From: Lytechinus pictus
Lineage: Eukaryota > Echinodermata > Echinoidea > Temnopleuroida > Toxopneustidae
Reading direction: 5' to 3'
DNA: 64,000 nucleotides
Assembly: GCF_037042905.1 (NCBI RefSeq)
Contig: NC_087254.1
Coordinates: 22,556,603-22,620,602, forward strand
A model generated the notes under the pieces. The model made no database searches. It worked only from the letters and a program-made list of their open reading frames with translations, and was not told where the DNA came from. The translations under genes and the position numbers were made by a program. Below, one piece after another: positions 54,063-64,000 of the stretch; within the stretch, counting starts at the first letter, position 1; every line of letters starts with the position of its first letter.

Positions 54063-55043
54063 ATGGAGAAAAGAGCGGAAACTCAGTTTATGTCTGAGCT
54101 ACCTGCTGAAAGGATGATGCCTTTTACGCCACCATTCTACGCTACATCTTGTGATTACTTCGGACCGATACCAGTGAGAATAGGGCGTAACAAGACTGCG
54201 AAGTACTATGGCATCATCTTCACATGTCTGAACACCAGATCAGTCCACTTAGAGGTTGCACCTGATTGCTCGACTATGGAGTTCCTGCAGGCTTTACGAC
54301 GTTTTTTCGCAATCCGTGGCCAACCTTCTTGCTTAATCAGTGACAATGGGAAGCAGTTTGTTGGAGCCGAGAGAGAGCTGCGAGAAATGTTAGAGGGCTG
54401 GAATGCAGATGAGCTAAAGGAGTTCTGTGCTGAGAGGGGCACCGACTGGAGGTTTGTGACGCCATTAGCACCTCATCATAACGGGTGCGCAGAAGCCCTG
54501 GTCAAAAGCTGTAAATTAGCATTGAAGAAGGCTATCAAGGATCATTGCCTTTTTCCTTTCGAGTTGTACACATACCTTCAAGAAGTGGCCAATCTAGTTA
54601 ATCAACGCCCCATCGGGAGGATTCCCACAGACCCAGATGATGATTCTTACCTATGCCCTAATGATATCTTGTTGGGTAGGGCATCTAGCCACGTTCCTCA
54701 AGGACCTTTCCGTGATACCAAGAATCCCCGTCACCGAGTCGAATTCGTCCAGAAGATCGTCGATTCATTCTGGAAATCTTGGATTCGTGATGTCTTCCCT
54801 TTGCTTGTACCAAGAAAGAAGTGGAACGTTGACAGACGCAATCTCAGGGTCGACGATGTTGTGATAGTAGCGGATCCAAATGCCATCCGGGGTAAATGGA
54901 CTTTAGGTCGTATAACTCAAGTGTACCCTGGAGATGACGGGAAGGTCAGATCAGTCAAAGTCAAAACTAAAGACTCTGAATATAAGAGACCCATCACGAA
55001 GATAGTAGTTATATACCCTTCGGAAGGTTACGTAGAGGAATAA
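54063..55043 (+). CDS. BEL/Pao Pol, 3' portion: integrase core and C-terminal domain
   Basis: This continues the polyprotein in the +1 frame relative to the upstream part. The given ATG is only the first methionine; the frame is open from about 53955, so the two frames overlap over about 80 bases. The catalytic triad, counted from this ATG, is D31 (in CDYFGP), D94 (in ISDNGKQF) and E144 (in HHNGCAEALVKS). A DUF5641-like C-terminal domain at about 230-320 (VDDVVIVADPNAIRGKWTLG) ends the protein, as in other BEL/Pao elements. It cleaves and joins retroelement DNA ends (family knowledge). Whether the shift is a mutation or a programmed frameshift is open. The overlap contains a tandem GCTACAACATCA duplication, a likely site of slippage. 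Confidence 0.92.
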   Translation: MEKRAETQFMSELPAERMMPFTPPFYATSCDYFGPIPVRIGRNKTAKYYGIIFTCLNTRSVHLEVAPDCSTMEFLQALRRFFAIRGQPSCLISDNGKQFVGAERELREMLEGWNADELKEFCAERGTDWRFVTPLAPHHNGCAEALVKSCKLALKKAIKDHCLFPFELYTYLQEVANLVNQRPIGRIPTDPDDDSYLCPNDILLGRASSHVPQGPFRDTKNPRHRVEFVQKIVDSFWKSWIRDVFPLLVPRKKWNVDRRNLRVDDVVIVADPNAIRGKWTLGRITQVYPGDDGKVRSVKVKTKDSEYKRPITKIVVIYPSEGYVEE

Positions 55044-55081
55044 GATGTTCATGACATATGTATACTTACTTCTTTTCTGGC

Positions 55082-55090
55082 GGGGGAGGA
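55082..55090 (+). other. Polypurine tract of the BEL element
   Basis: GGGGGAGGA lies directly before the right LTR, the expected plus-strand primer site. Confidence 0.8.
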
Positions 55091-55532
55091 TGGTTTGCCG
55101 AGCAAACCTTTTTCTTTAGATTTTTCCTTTTAGATTTGGTTTTTTAAATCGACCGCATGAGGTCAGCGCACTTGCCGAAAGCTAGAAAACGTGAAGGTTT
55201 CTCTTCGACGATATGTCAGAATAACCATGAATTACCCCAAACTGAAGCAGTTAGAATGCCGAACAAGAAATTGAATTTGATGGATCACCGGAGAAAGGGG
55301 ACTTTTAAGTTCAGAAGTTAGAAGTACCGATAATTGTATAGGTAGATTTTATTCAATCTGCATAATCAGAAAAACAAATGAAAAAACATCATAAGTATAC
55401 TGCAAGTGCAAAATACACTTATTTTGTCAAAAAACATTATTTGACTCGTTTGTTGTACGGTTCGATTAACTGAATCTAATTATCGGTACTTCTAACTTCT
55501 GAGCTTAAAAGTCCCCTTTCTCCGGTGATCCA
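55091..55532 (+). repeat. 3' LTR of the BEL/Pao element
   Basis: 442 bp, identical to the 5' LTR except for two substitutions (GGTTTTTT against GGCTTTTT near the start, and AAAGTCCCC against AAATTCCCC near the end). Its 55-base inverted arm has one mismatch to the internal arm. Confidence 0.95.
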
Positions 55533-55955
55533 ATGTCTGTTTAAAAAGGGGAAAAGGGTGTTTTATCTAAGGAAATTTGTAAGATTCCATACACCAAATA
55601 CCAATTTCATGTAAGATTACGCAATCTGGTAAGATTAGAGGCTGGTGTTCTCGATATTCTGCTGCAGGAACTTCTTTTATTTTAAGGATAAATTTTCTAA
55701 CAGTGTAGACCGCGGTGGGATTCGAACACACGACCTTCTGTTTACAAGGTGAGAGTCAGAACCACTACACGTACACTACACCATGGCGTAAGACTAAATG
55801 AAATTAGACCATGTGGTTATGGACGAGTTGGCAGTAGACGAATTGGCAATTTACCACGCTATACTGTGCACCTATATAGCTCTTTTTTTGTTTACTCTTC
55901 ATGCTACCGCCGCATAAATCTTTGCGCACAATTATTAAAAAAAAAATCCTGTTCA

Positions 55956-56176
55956 CAGTGGCGTACAGACAAAAAAAGCAAGGAAAGAAAAGGAAAGGGA
56001 GAAGGGTGAAAGTGATATCATTTTTTGAATGCTATGTCAAAATCTGTCACAAAATGTGATAAAAATGTCAACAAATTTTATCGCTCGCTTCGCTCGATCG
56101 CAACTTTAAAAAAAATAAATTCTGCCCGATACGCCATGTCTGACCCCCTAAAAAATGTTGCCTCATTACACCACTG
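55956..56176. mobile_element. hAT-like MITE with 8-bp target duplication
   Basis: A 221-bp element starts CAGTGGCGTACAG and ends CATTACACCACTG. It is flanked by perfect CCTGTTCA repeats at 55948-55955 and 56177-56184. The interior has a TCGCTCGCTTCGCTCGATCG hairpin. Non-coding. Confidence 0.85.
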
Positions 56177-56265
56177 CCTGTTCATACCATGATTATGAAC
56201 GGGAAATTTTTTGCTCTTGCCTCCGCCCCCCCCCCCCCCCGGCCACCGACCCCTGTTACGCCCTG

Positions 56266-56366
56266 TCATCATCATCATAATCATCACCATTATCATCATC
56301 ATCATCATAATCATCATCATCATCACCATCATCGTCATCATCACCGTCAACATCACCATCATCATA
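56266..56366. repeat. CAT trinucleotide microsatellite
   Basis: ATCATCATCACC-type repeats, preceded by a hAT-like right end (CTGTTACGCCCTG). It is the mirror image of the arrangement at 47842, where a similar end touches the same kind of repeat. Confidence 0.9.
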
Positions 56367-56439
56367 CTCTACAACATGAATTGTTATCTACACTCAAATG
56401 GCAAACAGTGGAGAAACGTATCAAATATCAATGTTATGT

Positions 56440-56930
56440 TTTTGCTTTCAATATACAAACGATTTAGCACCAGTCTATCTGGAACCACTTATCTGCAAAC
56501 GTAATATAAGACACGATATTCTGAACAATGTCCCCTTCAAATACCCTGCCCAATGACGGATTATAAAAGAAAATATGTTGCTGCCGTCTTATTTAATTTG
56601 CTCCATTGTGATATACAAAAATGCACGACGTCCCTCCATGCATTAAAAGAACACTGGAATCATTAAAATTCTGATTTTTAATACACTGACTAACTTGATG
56701 TAATGATTCCATGATACTTATTGAATCACTCTATATGTATATAATGTATTTTGTTTTTACTCTGTTATGTTACATACATTGAATTGCTATTGATGTAGAG
56801 TTATTTGTTAAACTGCAGGGCGCCTTTGGAAAGCAGTTTTGCATAACTGAACAGGCCTACCCTTCAGTGTGAAATAAAGAAAATAAATAAATTAATAAAT
56901 ACATAAATAAATACATAAATAAATAAAACA
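56440..56930 (+). mobile_element. Possible 3' end of a LINE
   Basis: A broken plus-strand reading with LINE-terminus flavour (for example LAPVYLEPL and HALKEHW in shifting frames) is followed by a short 3' UTR and an AAATAAATAAAT tail at about 56873-56930. The tail and order fit a CR1/L2-type non-LTR element. The protein match is weak. Confidence 0.35.
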
Positions 56931-57667
56931 TTGGATTTTTTAGCCCCATGTTATCATATTGATAAGATCATGTATTTATCTTAAGCAACAGCCATTGCGA
57001 GCGCGAAGAGCTAGCAAAATTTCGAATTTTATTTTGATAAGGAACTGAAAGATTCATGTCAGTGACTAATAGGTAATATTGTTGGGAGCTAACAGTGACT
57101 AAATGGGAAATTTTTAAAATTTGAAGAGTGGAAAAAATATGCTATTTTGGAGCACTTTACAGCTTAAGTAAGATGCATCTGACAACAATACATTTTTTTA
57201 GTTTTTGAAACTTTCTGGGAGGGGGCAACGATCCAGACGGGGGGGGGGGTTAATTTAAATGCCCCCGTGCCCCCAACTGGCAACTGGTGCCGCCAATGTT
57301 TAAATGCATACAAAACAACCCATTCTATTTAAGATAAAAAAGAAATCAACTCGACCCTTATCCACAACGAATGAAAAACAAACAGTCCGAAACCGTTTTG
57401 AGGACATTGCAAAATCATTTATTGTATTCACATACACATATGCATATCACAATAATTCTGTTATCAAAACATAATCCTTAATGGCTAAAAAGAGCAGCAA
57501 AATTATAGTTGGTCATGTCACCATAAATTACTTTTTTATTATTATTCATTATAATTCCAGAGTGCTAATTTAACTTTTCAAAGAGTTTTACCTCTTTTTA
57601 AAGATTCATGTGATCAATTATACTTTTATTTTCATTTTGCCTGATCTATTATCAAGTATGCATTTAA

Positions 57668-58247
57668 AAGGAATGATCCGGGCTAAAAATATTTATAGCT
57701 AAATAAATAGAGTAAAATTTCATCCAAATCGGATAACAAATAACGAAGTCATTGAATTTTAAAAATTAGCAATATTTTGTAAAAATAGTTATATGCACAT
57801 CATCATGAATATTCATTCGGTGGGCTGATGATGTCACATCCCCACTTTCCCTTTTCTTATGTTATTACATGAAATTATAATTGCTTGATTGTTTCATAAT
57901 GTGTGAACAATGTGCCTCCTTTATAATGAAATAAATTGCAGCAATGAATATATAATGCATTAAATCAGTTGTCAATCCAATTTTTCGGTTCTTGGTAGAC
58001 AAAATTTGAATAAACCTAATTTCATACAATAAAATACAAAATAACAAGTGGGGATATGACATCATTAATTTGCTCATTGAATATTCATGAAGACATACTT
58101 AGAACTGTTTCACCGGAATAATGCAAATCTTTAAAATGCCATAACTTTGTTATTCCTTGTCCGATTATGATCAAATCATTAGCGTTTTGCTTGTCTGATT
58201 TTTCTTTATCTGTTTATATCATATTATTTTCAGCCCGGAGCATCCCT
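57668..58247. mobile_element. Palindromic TTAA-flanked MITE, copy 3 (divergent)
   Basis: 580 bp, flanked by TTAA at 57664-57667 and 58248-58251. The ends read AAGGAATGATCCGGGCT and AGCCCGGAGCATCCCT, with more substitutions than copies 1 and 2, so this is the oldest of the three. Confidence 0.8.
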
Positions 58248-58251
58248 TTAA

Positions 58252-60085
58252 CAAGATTTCGAGACTAATCTTTACCTTATATAATTGAGTGATAAAGTAT
58301 ACATGAGCAATAATTATTTCCAAAGATTAAGGTTCTTCATGAAGATTGATTAAAAAAAACTATTAAGAAAATTGACTAAAAATGGAAGCAGCATTATCGT
58401 CGATACAAAAGTACGTCGTATTTAAAAAAAGCAATGTTCCTAGTTTTAAAACCAATAATCAACAATTATAGATTGGTCTTTTATCATCAATGAAGTTTAA
58501 AAATACGAAGTTACATTTAATATTAAAGCTCATATGGACATGGTGAATATTTATCATCAATTATGGCGATTTGCTTCCAATTACACAAATTTATATGAGT
58601 ACACATTTTTTATAGAAAATTGGCAGTTTATCAAACGTAAAATATAATTTACAAGGTAGTTTACTTGGTTTCAACATTTTCTTTCCTGTTGACGATAAAG
58701 AATTAGGCATATTGTTCCTTAAAAACGAGAGAAGGCATTGGTGAAACTTGGATAACATATCCGAAACATAAAATGCACGACGACGGATTGAAAACAGAAT
58801 ACGAGAATCCATCATTCTACCGGTATAGTTAAAGAAACTAGTTGCACACGATTAAATAATATCTTACTTAATTTAAATAGAATTTTGTATTTTTGATTTG
58901 ATTACTTTTATTCTTTTTTTTGTTATAACCACTGATTTGAGAAGGTTGCAAGATGTTATAAAAACCTGTATAACATAACTATTAGAATCGAATAGCGTCT
59001 TTTTTTTTATCTGTCATTATTGCGTCATCATAATTCTCGATTTAACAATAAGTTCATTCATTCAATATATTCACAATATATACAACAGAAATATCATTAT
59101 TGGAATATACTTGCAATCAGGAGTTTGTATATTATTCCATATCAAAGCGTGGAAATATCGAAATATACAAATATATTTTACTCTCTCACACACTAAATAT
59201 TCAAACTAAGTTTCAATCAGTTATCTAAATGCGTGCCAGCACGCAAGGGATAATCAAATCAATCGTTACATTAATACAAATTAACACAGGGTCCAATATC
59301 TTTATAAATTGAGAAGTGGTAAAGTGAAAAATGTAATATTAATATTAAGTTGCCAAGTCATGAATTTTAAATCTGCTAATGATCAACTGTTATTCAGGAG
59401 AATATCAGTATTATACTTATCATTAAATGTGATTACCTACCTATAAAGGAGATATATCTGATTTTATTTTTTCAATAAAGGAGAAAGACAATACGTAAAT
59501 GAATATTGAATTGAAGGGAGATTTAATCTTTATTTTATCAGGAAACCAAAGTTTATCTGTTTTTGTTTTAATTTCATTTTTAAACATTGCTTTAACATTC
59601 GATGCTGATTGATCAGAACAACACTCATAACTTTTGGTTTAAAAAAGTCCATGATAATGAAATTGCATGTAACTTAGTTTTAACTCACAATTAATATTTT
59701 TATATGTCTTTTAAACTTATATATTTTCTCCTACTTTATAATATGATATTCAACAACCGTTCTCCTTTTATAAAAATGAAATAGATAATTTCATCATAAA
59801 ATTTACAGACTCTTCGTGTCAAACAGGAATATACAACTGCATATGAATTATTCGTCTTAATGTGCTCTTAAGCATTGTAGATAATATATGGCAGATGTCT
59901 GTAAATCAGTTTGTAATTCTATAATACATGAAAGACAATAACCAATCAAATGAGGCAGAGAAATGGTGCACAATGGTAGTTACAAGAAACCCTGTAAAGA
60001 ATATAATACTGTAGAAAATACTATCGTTTTAATAAGAAGCTTCCGCAAATAGAACTGAATGAGAGGATGGTGTGTGTGTATTTGA
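58252..60085. other. AT-rich intergenic DNA
   Basis: I see no gene, RNA or clear repeat in this stretch. Confidence 0.6.
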
Positions 60086-60089
60086 GTTT

Positions 60090-60250
60090 TGTCAGACGTG
60101 TATCAATCCGATATGATTATTTACGTCTGGGACCGGCCTTTAACGTCACCATCCGAAAGACGTGACCAGGGCTCGAACCTCGAACCTCTGCATCAATTTG
60201 TAACTTCCCCACAGCTTGGATTACAGGCGCACGCCACAACGCCCAGAGGA
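60090..60250 (-). mobile_element. Pol III SINE with 7SL/Alu-like head
   Basis: On the minus strand, CTGGGCGTTGTGGCGTGCGCCTGTAATCC (from 60249; split here as GGGCGTTGTGGCG and TGCGCCTGTAATCC) resembles the 5' domain of 7SL RNA and the Alu head. It is followed by a perfect tRNA-type B box GGTTCGAGCCC (plus 60169-60179). Then comes a SINE-body phrase CTTTCGGATGGTGACGTTAAAGGCCGGTCCC (plus about 60125-60156). The head resemblance is by eye from memory of the consensus. Confidence 0.5.
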
Positions 60251-61367
60251 TGGTGGCAGATTCAGATTAACTTATATGCGCATGCTTAGACTTACGGAAG
60301 GGTTTGGAGCATGCGCAGATTGGTTTTATCAATCCGAAACCTTCCCCTTGTATTGGCATTCAGTTCTGATTTCGAAAGCTCCCCAGGGATTCAGTATGAA
60401 AGACATGGATGGTTAATCTGAAAGCCCATATCACAGTGACCTTAAAGAACTTAATACTTTCATTAAAATTTTTAGCACATTGGTTAGATACTGATATAAA
60501 TTCAAGGTGATAAATTCAAGGTGATACAATAAAAGAAAACTATCCAAAATTAAGTACTTCACTGAAATTTTTTTTGAAATTTTGAAAACCCATTTACATC
60601 GAGCGCAAAGATATATCAAGTCCAAGGCGCCATACCGGATTATCATCATGTTTCAACACATTTTTTGAAAGAAATAGTAAGTATAAAATGCACACTGTCT
60701 ATAAAAAAAGACAATTGTATATATAGTACTATCGAAATGAGGTTGTTTTAATCATCTAGATTATCTAGTGAATGTTTTACAAAGATCACAAGTGTAATTG
60801 TTCAGTAACAAAAATTCCACAATTGCATGCTCGGTTTCCTGACTCATTACAAGAAAGATAATGCCCCCCAAAATATCCAAAGTCAAAGTCCATTTTATAC
60901 TCTTCCCTTTCCGTTGCATTTCATTGCAGGATTAGTTCATTTCACACTTTCACTGCATTTGTTGATTAATTTGCAACTAGCACTCAATGTATAAATTGCA
61001 GTTTGAGTTAACCCAGGATTAATTTAAGCAATCATGTGAGAATGCTAACCGAATGGTTTACTTTGAACAAAGAATACACAAATCATTATTGTATGCACAC
61101 TATCTTCATTCATGCACTCATGACTGTTTTCTGTGTGATTATTCTGATTTTTCATCACCATGTGATCACCAAATTAAAATATCCATGTCATCATACACTA
61201 TCTATCACAATATGCAGGTAAGGTAACATCAATGTTGTTATTGTATTTGAAACCATATAACGCAATCCAATGCATCTTTCATATTTACAATTTCAGAAGT
61301 AAACACAAAAAAAATGAAATAACACACAACTGAAATACACACGCACACATATATATCACTTTTCATT
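60251..61367. other. Intergenic DNA before the EGF gene's 3' end
   Basis: Contains a pair of inverted NRF1-like words, TGCGCATGC (60277-60285) and GCATGCGCA (60309-60317). Otherwise no gene or clear repeat is visible. Confidence 0.55.
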
Positions 61368-61373
61368 TTTATT
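61368..61373 (-). terminator. Candidate polyadenylation signal of the EGF-membrane gene
   Basis: AATAAA on the minus strand, 30 bases after the stop codon at 61403. If used, the 3' UTR would be very short, so a downstream signal is also possible. Confidence 0.4.
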
Positions 61374-61402
61374 TTTTTTACAATATACATTGCTTGAGTA
61401 GT

Positions 61403-63906
61403 CTATAATACCGTCCTTGGTGGCTCAAATTCGTCTGTTGTGATTGGCCAAGGTGCTTCATAACTATTAACCTCAGCAACCGTTGCACTGTTGAATAAAA
61501 AATGAGAGTTAACGGTTAACCACTCTGAAACAAACATTGTCTAGTAACATAATATGTAACATGGTTTCATTCAGATCACTTATAATCATGATCATCATAA
61601 ATCACTTATTGCAATCAGAAGTGTATTGATTTCCATAAGACTGCCTGACCTTTAAGGAAGATTCGACCCAACTTTTTTTTCCTATCATCGTTTAATTCCA
61701 ATCATCCCATCATAATTAATTATACACACACAATATTTGTGGTTTGAAAGACACTGAGCGGATTTCATGTCATGAAAAGAAGCAACGTGGCTTAGACTTT
61801 TTGGTTATTTGATTAAGATTTTAGCCACTATATATTTTTTTGCATTTTCAAATGGTAACTATTCTTCATAAAAACATGAATTATAAAGAAACTAGGTTTA
61901 CTTGTTCATGTATCAACATCAGGGGGAGGGTTAATCCATTATGTAATGCAATAGACTTTCTATATCCTTATGAAACACTCACATGTAATTATGAAAAGCA
62001 TTATGTTCATATGTTGCATAATTAAATCCATAAGAAAGGCATGTTCTTATGAAATTTGAAGGAATTGAGTCAGGTAAATCCATTTGGAAGTAATATACTC
62101 TTATATGGTTCATATTAAAGAAGACATTAAAAAATATATTCACATAAAGTAATATTATCTGAATAAGTATGTAAAATAAATGATTCAAACTGGACAAAGA
62201 AATACGTTATGCCCAATTGTATCTATTAGAAACAAATATATTCATATATAATTGATGAGTACATATTGACATAAAATGTGGAGCGTTGTGGCCCAGTGGA
62301 TTAGTCTTCGGACTTTGAAACAGAGGGTCATGGGTTCGAATCCCAGCCATGGCGTAATTTCCTTCAGCAAGAAACTGATCCACAATGTGCTGCACTCAAC
62401 CCAGGTGAGGTAAATGGGTACCGGTAGGAAGTAATTCCTTAAAAAGCTGTGTGCGCTATGAACGCCTAGCTTAGCCGGGTAATATAGGAGCGCCTTGAGC
62501 ACCTAACAAGGTGGATATGTGCGCAATATAAATATCCTATATTATTATTATTATAAAATAATAATATGTATTTAGTAACTTACTGAGCGCCATTATCTGG
62601 AGGAAGAAAGCCATAGAGATTCTCATCAGCATGATTCTTACTAGCTGATGAGGGAATACCATGCTGACGAGACATTGCTGATAATCTCCCGTCATCTAAA
62701 GCACCGTCGCCATGGTGACGAGCCGCCTGCTCAGCATCATAACGGATTCGACGATTTTTACTGCAGTAAGGAGATCGATACATGAATACATGACAAAATA
62801 AGGAAGCAAGATTGAGAGAATATTGATTTGCATATACATGTAAATGAATTTTATGATTGTTATACATAAGAAATTAAAGCTGATTGAATATCATCAAAAC
62901 AGTAGGTTAAAATTAAATCCAGGGAACAAGGCTCGTGAATATGGATTGGAGATCTCTATAATTCTTCTTATATCATTATGCAAGTTTTCTTCTTATATAT
63001 GCAAGGTTCCCACTGTGATTTATAAACTAGATCAGGCTCCATCAAGTCATTTTCCTACTTTTTTTGATCGATCCCGGTCGTTTTTACACATGAAAATATA
63101 GCAGAAACACTGCATGACAGAAGCTAACATCTTTGATATGGACGGGTAACTGATAAATATGACCTCAATTGTTCTTTAACTTTTAATGTGTGGCCATGCA
63201 TTTTGGAAATTATAATAACTTTAATATCAGTTCCTGTATTCAAACTAGTTTTCATACTTTGCTATATTGTTATAGTATACAGTACATCAATAAGCATCAT
63301 ATATTTTTGTGTTGACGATCTTACTTTGATTGGCAATTCTTGACGATGACAGTGCAGACGACGATAATAAATATGATACCCAAGACAGCACCAACGATAG
63401 TTGCGATCCATTTAGGCTCTTGTAAGACTTCCAGGACACTGTTCGATGATGAGTCTGTAACTAAAACGGATATAGACAATATGATTTAATGAGGGATTTA
63501 TACATCGATTTGTTTGTCTAAATGCACAAAATATCACAAAAAATGACAGAGTATCTACTGTTGTTAAACCTCCAATTGCGTCAACAAAATGTGCTCTGTC
63601 AAAAGCAGTGTTCCATAAGATAATGGCAAAAAACATCTCATTTTATCAAATCTAGCTCATTTATTTTAGAGAGTTTGTATAAAATAGAGAATAAGGGTTC
63701 GAGCTTACTTGCGCTTTGTTGGAATTCAAGTAAAAAAAACAGCAACTTCCAGTACCCGAAACCACATCGTCATGACAGATAGGACAACATACCTGTTTGA
63801 CAGTTATCTCCCTCGAAGCCTGCCTCACACTGACAGGTATAAGATGCTCCATTAGGGATACAAGCTGCTCCATTCAGACAAGGGTTACTTGTACAACCAG
63901 CTTGTA
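61403..63906 (-). CDS. EGF-domain type I membrane protein, 3' end (partial gene)
   Basis: Four exons are in the window: 63906-63793, 63460-63325, 62760-62584 and 61487-61403. The splice phases agree throughout and the frame ends at a TAG. The first is a 38-residue phase 1-1 exon holding exactly one EGF module with spacing C-x4-C-x5-C-x8-C-x-C-x8-C, lacking calcium-binding EGF residues. The next encodes a short Ser-rich linker and a transmembrane helix ([20 protein letters not shown]), then a basic stop-transfer KNCQSNKNRR. The 92-residue tail has tyrosines in ENLYGFL and NSYEAPW. It ends RTVL, which fits a class I PDZ ligand. The gene continues beyond the right edge, so more EGF or other modules are likely. 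The family is not recognised; a Notch-like or Crumbs-like signalling tail motif was not seen. The acceptor of the EGF exon could instead be six bases downstream. Confidence 0.85.
62283..62554 (+). mobile_element. tRNA-headed SINE, full-length copy
   Basis: GCGTTGTGGCCCAGTGGATTAG (A box) and GGGTTCGAATCCC (B box) head a body that ends GCGCAATATAAATATCC with an ATT-repeat tail. ATAAAAT occurs just before the head and just after the tail and may be the target duplication. It lies in the last intron of the EGF-membrane gene, antisense to it, ending 30 bases from a splice donor. Confidence 0.85.
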
Positions 63907-64000
63907 CTGGTAGGGTGGAAAAGAAGAAAAATGTAATAGTTATTAATGACTGATAGGAATTCTAAGAACCTCCTTCCACATAATTATTATATCTGCACCT

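Larger units (their letters stand above)
49272..55532 (+). mobile_element. BEL/Pao LTR retrotransposon, nearly intact
   Basis: The complete insertion is 6261 bp: two 442-bp LTRs, each TGG..CCA, flanked by a perfect 5-bp duplication ATGTC (49267-49271 and 55533-55537). The LTRs differ at only two bases, so the insertion is recent. Between them are a gag-pol frame with BEL/Pao order (gag, CCHC knuckle, protease, RT, RNase H, integrase, C-terminal domain), a polypurine tract beside the right LTR, and no envelope-like frame. I could not identify a tRNA primer site just after the left LTR. Confidence 0.95.
49155..55705. mobile_element. TA-flanked non-autonomous DNA element, split by BEL
   Basis: The ends CACTGTTA-AAAA (49155) and TTTTCTAACAGTG (ending 55705) are inverted, and TA sits on both outer sides (49153-49154 and 55706-55707). 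Without the BEL insertion the element is about 285 bp. It encodes nothing. The TA duplication and end type fit a Tc1/mariner-like MITE. Confidence 0.7.
48871..55790 (-). mobile_element. tRNA-headed SINE, minus strand, interrupted
   Basis: On the minus strand the head at 55790-55709 has a B box GTGTTCGAATCCC (plus 55717-55729) and an anticodon-like loop CTTGTAA (Thr-like). The body resumes at 49154 with GCGTCCTTTGGCAAGGCG and runs to AGCGCTATATAAAAATTGGC, with an ATT-repeat tail at about 48871-48892. The interruption is the TA-flanked DNA element with the BEL element inside it. The sequence on each side is what one SINE would show if cut at that TA. Confidence 0.75.
48606..55850. mobile_element. 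Foldback-like repeat hosting all later insertions
   Basis: The left flank repeats CCAATTCGTCCAATTGCCAACTCGTC-type phrases. From about 48740 the complementary phrases (GACGAAATGG, ATTGGACTAAATGG) follow. Its right part, GGACGAGTTGGCAGTAGACGAATTGGCAA, is found only after the nested block, at about 55820-55850. This is read as one palindromic element split by a SINE. Confidence 0.5.

Noticed and set aside
55709..55790. tRNA-Thr gene on the minus strand
   Set aside because: Same reasoning: it is the head of the interrupted SINE that continues at 49154.

Overview
This window looks like AT-rich genomic DNA of a marine deuterostome, most likely an echinoderm of sea-urchin type. The host genes have long introns with ordinary GT-AG junctions. 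The spaces between exons are crowded with short palindromic DNA transposons, tRNA-headed SINEs, poly-G tracts and microsatellites. The taxon is an inference from gene structure and repeat style; I could not run a search.

Three host genes can be rebuilt exon by exon, all on the minus strand. (1) 1346-14051: a four-exon, 226-residue, four-membrane-span protein of the claudin/PMP22/EMP superfamily. (2) 27966-44618: a complete 15-coding-exon, 622-residue mitochondrial Rho GTPase (Miro, RHOT). Its likely non-coding first exon and an NRF1/ETS-type promoter lie at about 47135-47180, and a short uORF precedes its start codon. (3) 61403-63906: the 3' end of a type I membrane protein, with one EGF module, a transmembrane helix and a 92-residue tail; it runs off the right edge. 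The space between the first two genes (14.1-27.9 kb) and between Miro and the EGF gene (47.2-61.3 kb) holds no host gene that I can support.

The main mobile element is a nearly intact BEL/Pao LTR retrotransposon at 49272-55532. It has two 442-bp LTRs differing at two sites, a 5-bp target duplication ATGTC, and a gag-pol reading frame broken once just before the integrase. It sits inside a TA-flanked non-autonomous DNA element, which sits inside a minus-strand SINE, which sits inside a foldback-like repeat, so four layers of insertion can be read in order.

Other repeat families are defined by their ends. Three copies of a 560-580 bp palindromic element are flanked by TTAA. Two hAT-like MITEs have perfect 8-bp target duplications. 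An 807-bp TIR element is built from many copies of a TAACCCCGTACTAT motif. A 926-bp TIR element carries about five tandem units. A 1.6-kb near-perfect palindrome lies inside a Miro intron. A pol III-type SINE has a 7SL/Alu-like head. Most of the surprising structure in this window is in these repeats. I found no CRISPR array, operon or prokaryotic defence system.
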